A stretch of 64,000 nt of DNA. Source: Psychromarinibacter halotolerans. GTDB lineage: Bacteria; Pseudomonadota; Alphaproteobacteria; Rhodobacterales; Rhodobacteraceae. A program made the position numbers and the translations under genes. Location of the stretch: positions 1 through 64,000 of the forward strand of contig NZ_JARGYD010000009.1 in the NCBI RefSeq assembly GCF_029168315.1, in the 5' to 3' direction. Of this stretch, positions 60,694 through 64,000 are shown piece by piece (position 1 is the first letter of the stretch; each line of letters starts with the position of its first letter). The notes below the pieces were generated by a model. The model was not told the origin of the DNA, made no database searches, and saw only the letters and a list, made by a program, of their open reading frames with translations.

Positions 60694-61502
60694 CCGTTTC
60701 GACCGGGGACGCCATTGCCCGCCTTGCCGGGGCGCCGGTGGTCCGGTTGCAGCCGTTGCAGGGTGGCGACCTGTCCTCGGTCTTTCGGGCCACGCTGGCC
60801 GATGACCGCACGCTGATCGCCAAGTCCGGCCCCGAGGCGCAGGCCGAGGCCGCCATGCTGCGCGCCATCCATTCCACCGGTTGCCCCTGCCCGACGGTCG
60901 TCGCAGACGCCCCCGGCCTGCTGCTGATGACCGAGCTTCCCGATGGCGGCATCCCGTCGGCACAGGCTTGGGCGGCCTGTGGCGCGGCGCTGGCCCGGCT
61001 TCATGCGGCGCAGGGGGACAGCTATGGCTGGCCGACCGACCACGCCTTTGGCCCGGTTCCGATCTATAATCAGCCGATGGCGGACTGGCCCGCCTTTTGG
61101 GCCGAACGACGTCTGCTGGCAGACGTGGACACCCTGCCCCCTGACCTTGCACGGCGGCTGGAAACGCTGGCAGCCCGCCTGCCCGACCTGCTGCCCGCCG
61201 CACCGCCCGCCGCGCTGCTGCACGGCGACCTGTGGTCCGGCAATGTCCTGTGGGGGCCTGATGGCTTCGCGGGCGTGATCGACCCGGCCTGCTATCACGG
61301 GCACGCCGAGGTGGATCTGGCGATGCTGGCGCTGTTCGGGCGCATCGGGGACGGTTTCTTCGACGGCTACGGCGCCCCCGACCCCGAAATGCGAAAACGC
61401 CGGCCGCTGTATCAGCTTTGGCCGGCGCTTGTGCATCTTCGATTGTTCGGAAGCGGCTATGCCGGTCTTGTCGACCGGCTGCTGTCCGAAGCGGGCGCTT
61501 AG
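60690..61502 (+). CDS. Fructosamine kinase-family protein (FN3K-like)
   Basis: A 270-residue protein-kinase-like fold enzyme. LLHGDLWSGNVLW (177-189) carries catalytic Asp180 and the metal-binding asparagine; VIDPACYHGHAEVDLAMLAL supplies the DPA metal aspartate; MTELPDGG lies in the hinge. Bacterial FN3K relatives phosphorylate protein-bound ketosamines or ribulosamines, which then detach, repairing glycated proteins. The start is GTG at 60690, overlapping the ygfZ stop (GTGA). The C-terminus overlaps efp convergently by four bases. Confidence 0.88.
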   Translation: MTVSTGDAIARLAGAPVVRLQPLQGGDLSSVFRATLADDRTLIAKSGPEAQAEAAMLRAIHSTGCPCPTVVADAPGLLLMTELPDGGIPSAQAWAACGAALARLHAAQGDSYGWPTDHAFGPVPIYNQPMADWPAFWAERRLLADVDTLPPDLARRLETLAARLPDLLPAAPPAALLHGDLWSGNVLWGPDGFAGVIDPACYHGHAEVDLAMLALFGRIGDGFFDGYGAPDPEMRKRRPLYQLWPALVHLRLFGSGYAGLVDRLLSEAGA

Positions 61503-62062
61503 GCGCGTTCCGAGTATTCCATCGTCTCGGTGTTGACGATGATATCCTCGTCCTGCCCGACGAACGGCGGCACCATCACCTTGACGCCACAGTCCAGGAT
61601 CGCCGGCTTGAAAGAGTTCGCGGCGGTCTGACCCTTCACCACCGGCTCGGTCTCGACGACCTTGCAGGTGACCTTCTGGGGCAGCGTCGCGTTCAGCGCC
61701 TCGGCGTCGTAATATTCGATTTGGACAACCATGCCATCCTGCAGGAACGGGCGGCGTTCCCCGAGAATCTCTGCCGGAAGTTCGATCTGTTCGTAGGTCT
61801 CGTTGTCCATAAAGACCAGCATCCCTTCGGATTCGTACAGGAATTGCTGATCCTTCTGTTCAAGCCGGACGCGCTCGACCTTGTCGGCGGACCGAAAACG
61901 CTCGTTCAGTTTCGAGCCGTTGCGCAGATTGCGAAGTTCGACCTGTGCGAACGCGCCACCCTTGCCGGGTTTCACATGGTCGACTTTCACCGCCGACCAC
62001 AGGCCGCCGTCATGTTCAAGCACGTTACCGGGCCGAATTTCGTTTCCGTTGATCTTGGGCAT
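61499..62062 (-). CDS. efp: Elongation factor P
   Basis: A 187-residue EF-P with three OB-like beta domains. Lys34 at the tip of VKPGKGGAFAQVELRNL is the residue that is beta-lysylated or otherwise modified in other bacteria, and the C-terminal segment VKVMVPPFVGQDEDIIVNTE is the family signature. EF-P relieves ribosome stalling at polyproline. Its stop overlaps the end of the fructosamine-kinase-like gene (TTAG, convergent). The 213-base gap upstream is shared with the divergent small protein at 62276. Confidence 0.96.
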   Translation of the reverse strand: MPKINGNEIRPGNVLEHDGGLWSAVKVDHVKPGKGGAFAQVELRNLRNGSKLNERFRSADKVERVRLEQKDQQFLYESEGMLVFMDNETYEQIELPAEILGERRPFLQDGMVVQIEYYDAEALNATLPQKVTCKVVETEPVVKGQTAANSFKPAILDCGVKVMVPPFVGQDEDIIVNTETMEYSERA

Positions 62063-62275
62063 GGTCAAAACCTTGGCAGAAGGTTGATCAGAATTGGTCG
62101 CACCCTATATCTGCGCGGTATGCCTATGGCAAGACGACTATATACGGTAAGCGTAGTTACCGGGATATGCACCAGACGCATAGGTGCCATTCCAAATGGG
62201 AAATACCGAATCGCGTGGAAAAAGCGATAGTGCGCTTCACGCCAGAAAACGCAAGAGCAATAAAAAGGACGTCGA

Positions 62276-62605
62276 ATGACTGATTTCGTTGACGGCACTG
62301 CATTCAACTACGAACAGGGTCAACGCGCGCGCAAGCTCTTTGCGGCCGTGGTCCTTGCTGCGCTGGACGATGCGATTGCCGACGACAAGAAGTACGGCAA
62401 CGGCCCCGATCAGATCGCGCGGTGGGCGCGGTCCCGTGACGGCCGCGAAGTGCTGAGCTGCGCAGGTATCGACCCGAACGAACGTGTCGTTCAGGGCCTG
62501 ATGACCTTCGTGGAAAAAGGTGTCCGGACCTCGGTCGCGCTCAGCCGCGAAGAGTCCGAGCGCCGCAATGCCGCTCTGCTCGCAGAGCAAGCCGAAGCCG
62601 CCTGA
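62276..62605 (+). CDS. Small conserved soluble protein (109 aa), function unknown
   Basis: I recognise the type (a short, helical, mixed-charge protein of Rhodobacterales) but not a function. It is mostly alpha-helical, with KLFAAVVLAALDDAIADDKK and GPDQIARWARSRDGREVL as prominent segments and an Ala/Glu-rich end; no membrane span, signal or catalytic motif is visible. AAAAGGA at good distance supports the ATG, and a strong terminator follows, so it is a monocistronic gene divergent from efp. Confidence 0.75.
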   Translation: MTDFVDGTAFNYEQGQRARKLFAAVVLAALDDAIADDKKYGNGPDQIARWARSRDGREVLSCAGIDPNERVVQGLMTFVEKGVRTSVALSREESERRNAALLAEQAEAA

Positions 62606-62636
62606 TCCCTTACATCAGACGCTGCCAATAGAAAGA

Positions 62637-62660
62637 CGCGCCCCGTCGGGGCGCGTTTTT
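62637..62660 (+). terminator. Rho-independent terminator after the 109-aa gene
   Basis: CGCGCCCC (62637-62644) pairs with GGGGCGCG (62648-62655) across a GTC loop, followed by TTTTT. It is well separated from the cobQ start at 62724. Confidence 0.9.
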
Positions 62661-62723
62661 CTGTTTCAGGTTGGGGTTCTGCCCGGTTCGCGCTAACCCG
62701 GTCGCAGCAACGCGGAGAGCCGC

Positions 62724-64000
62724 ATGACCAAGGCGATCATGATCCAGGGGGCGGGGTCCAATGTCGGCAAGTCGCTTGTCGTCGCGGGGCTTGCACGCGC
62801 CCTGATGCGCCGGGGCCTGTCCGTCGCCCCCTTCAAGCCGCAGAACATGTCCAACAACGCCGCCGTCACCGTCGATGGCGGCGAGATCGGCCGCGCACAG
62901 GCCCTGCAGGCGCGCGCAGCGGGCCGTGACGCGGTGGTGGACATGAACCCGGTCCTGCTAAAGCCCGAGACCGATACCGGCGCGCAGGTGATCGTACAGG
63001 GCCGCCGCGTCGCCACGTTGAAGGCGCGCGACTACGGCAGCATGAAAGCGCAGCTGCTGCCCTCGGTGCTGGACAGCTTCCATCGTCTGGCGCAGGGCGC
63101 GGACATCGTGCTGGTCGAGGGCGCCGGAAGCCCGGCCGAGGTGAACCTGCGCCGGGGCGATATCGCGAACATGGGCTTCGCCGAGGCCGCTGGCGTTCCG
63201 GTTATCCTTGTCGGCGACATCGAACGCGGCGGCGTCATCGCCCAGATGGTCGGCACGCACGCGGTCCTGCCCGACGCGGATCGAAACCGCATCAAAGGCT
63301 TCATGATCAATAAGTTCCGGGGCGACGTTACACTGTTTGATGAAGGCGTGGCGGCGATCGCCGACCACACCGGATGGGCACCGCTGGGGGTGCTTCCGTG
63401 GTTCCCAGAGGCGTGGCGCCTGCCCGCCGAGGACGTGATGGACATCCAGTCGCGCAGTGGCGGCGCGCTGAAGATCGCGGTGCCCCGCCTGAACCGGATC
63501 GCCAATTTCGACGACCTCGACCCGCTGAAGGCCGAACCCGGCGTCAGCGTCGAAATCGTCCCCCCCGGCCGCCCCCTGCCCGGCGACGCCGCACTGGTAC
63601 TGATCCCCGGGTCCAAGTCGACCATCGCAGACCTTGCCGATTTCCGGGCGCAGGGCTGGGACATCGACCTTCAGGCCCACGTCCGGCGCGGCGGGCATGT
63701 GGTCGGTCTGTGCGGCGGCTATCAGATGCTGGGACGCGAGATCGCCGACCCCGAGGGGCTGGAAGGCCCGCCCACGCGGGTGCCGGGTCTGGGTCTGCTG
63801 GATGTCACCACCGTGATGCAGCCGCACAAGCGCCTGTCGCTGACCCGCGCCCGCGCCGTCCCCGGGGGCGAGCAGGTCGAAGGCTATGAGATCCACTTGG
63901 GGCAGACCGAAGGCCCCGACCGCGACCGTCCCTGGATCACCATCGATGGCCGCCCGGACGGCGCACAAAGCGCCGATGGACGGGTGCGCGGCTGTTACCT
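62724..64000 (+). CDS. cobQ: Cobyric acid synthase (partial, cut by window end)
   Basis: The first 425 codons of CobQ, which amidates four carboxylates of adenosylcobyrinic acid a,c-diamide with glutamine and ATP during cobalamin synthesis. The N-terminal DTBS-like ATPase shows IMIQGAGSNVGKSLVVAGLA and APFKPQNMSNNAA; the C-terminal class I glutaminase domain has GLCGGYQMLGREI with the nucleophile near residue 329. The frame remains open at base 64000. The full protein is usually about 480-500 residues, so some 60 residues are missing. CGGAGAGC lies before the ATG. No cobalamin riboswitch is visible in the 64-base gap. Confidence 0.95.
   Translation, partial: MTKAIMIQGAGSNVGKSLVVAGLARALMRRGLSVAPFKPQNMSNNAAVTVDGGEIGRAQALQARAAGRDAVVDMNPVLLKPETDTGAQVIVQGRRVATLKARDYGSMKAQLLPSVLDSFHRLAQGADIVLVEGAGSPAEVNLRRGDIANMGFAEAAGVPVILVGDIERGGVIAQMVGTHAVLPDADRNRIKGFMINKFRGDVTLFDEGVAAIADHTGWAPLGVLPWFPEAWRLPAEDVMDIQSRSGGALKIAVPRLNRIANFDDLDPLKAEPGVSVEIVPPGRPLPGDAALVLIPGSKSTIADLADFRAQGWDIDLQAHVRRGGHVVGLCGGYQMLGREIADPEGLEGPPTRVPGLGLLDVTTVMQPHKRLSLTRARAVPGGEQVEGYEIHLGQTEGPDRDRPWITIDGRPDGAQSADGRVRGCY

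Overview
This window looks like chromosomal DNA of a GC-rich alphaproteobacterium, most likely of the Rhodobacterales (Roseobacter/Paracoccaceae group). The basis is strong G/C preference at third codon positions, the family content (GlmU-GlmS, bactofilin beside an M23 peptidase, YgfZ beside a fructosamine-kinase-like protein, a VPLPA-type sorting tail) and families of intergenic hairpin repeats that I associate with this group. Apart from one AT-rich patch it reads as core chromosome. I see no rRNA, tRNA, CRISPR array, prophage, integrase, transposase or replication origin.

Layout. 1-14.4 kb: the end of metF, a PaaI-type thioesterase, a DegT-type aminotransferase, a LysR regulator and a GFA-type zinc protein. 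A long minus-strand block follows (gamma-glutamyltransferase-like, DUF1932 oxidoreductase, lytic transglycosylase, BadF/NagK-type kinase, SDR, glutamine-synthetase-like ligase). Then a plus-strand block carries rpe, a CHAP lipoprotein, a thioredoxin-fold protein, gph and a 56-residue membrane protein. 14.5-16.1 kb: an AT-rich accessory patch that interrupts a gene with a VPLPA sorting tail and carries one membrane-anchored orphan protein. 16.1-24 kb: polA, an MFS exporter with a His-rich tail, a BNR-repeat protein, a 39-residue protein, pirin and a second Gph-like phosphatase. 24-28 kb: glmU-glmS-alkD-like. 28-33.3 kb: lpdA, two tandem related miniproteins, DUF924, MFS and queA. 33.4-40.1 kb: an AsmA/YhdP-like envelope protein, bcp, M23 peptidase plus bactofilin, and a DUF2189 membrane protein. 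40.2-45.1 kb: amidase, prfB, and a redox group (thioredoxin-like, arylamine N-acetyltransferase, DsbA-like). 45.3-55.4 kb: aminotransferase, amiC-type amidase, methyltransferase, PBP1A, MscS-type channel, HisC-like aminotransferase. 55.4-64 kb: class V aminotransferase, phosphatase plus MsbA-like ABC exporter, glycosyltransferase, ygfZ plus fructosamine kinase, efp, a small conserved protein, and the start of cobQ, cut by the window end.

Functional themes. Envelope biogenesis recurs: UDP-GlcNAc synthesis (glmU/glmS), PBP1A, amiC, MltB-like transglycosylase, M23 plus bactofilin, AsmA-like protein and MsbA-like exporter. Many gene pairs overlap by four bases (ATGA or GTGA), which suggests translational coupling.

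The most notable sequence-level signals are two families of intergenic hairpins. One has four copies, with a stem that changes by compensatory substitution beside a fixed CCCCCGAGGTATTTGGAAAG-like flank. The other has stems that vary around a conserved palindromic loop (TTCTGAA or TTCTAGAA) placed right after stop codons. The third signal is the AT-rich patch at 14.7-16.0 kb with its orphan protein.
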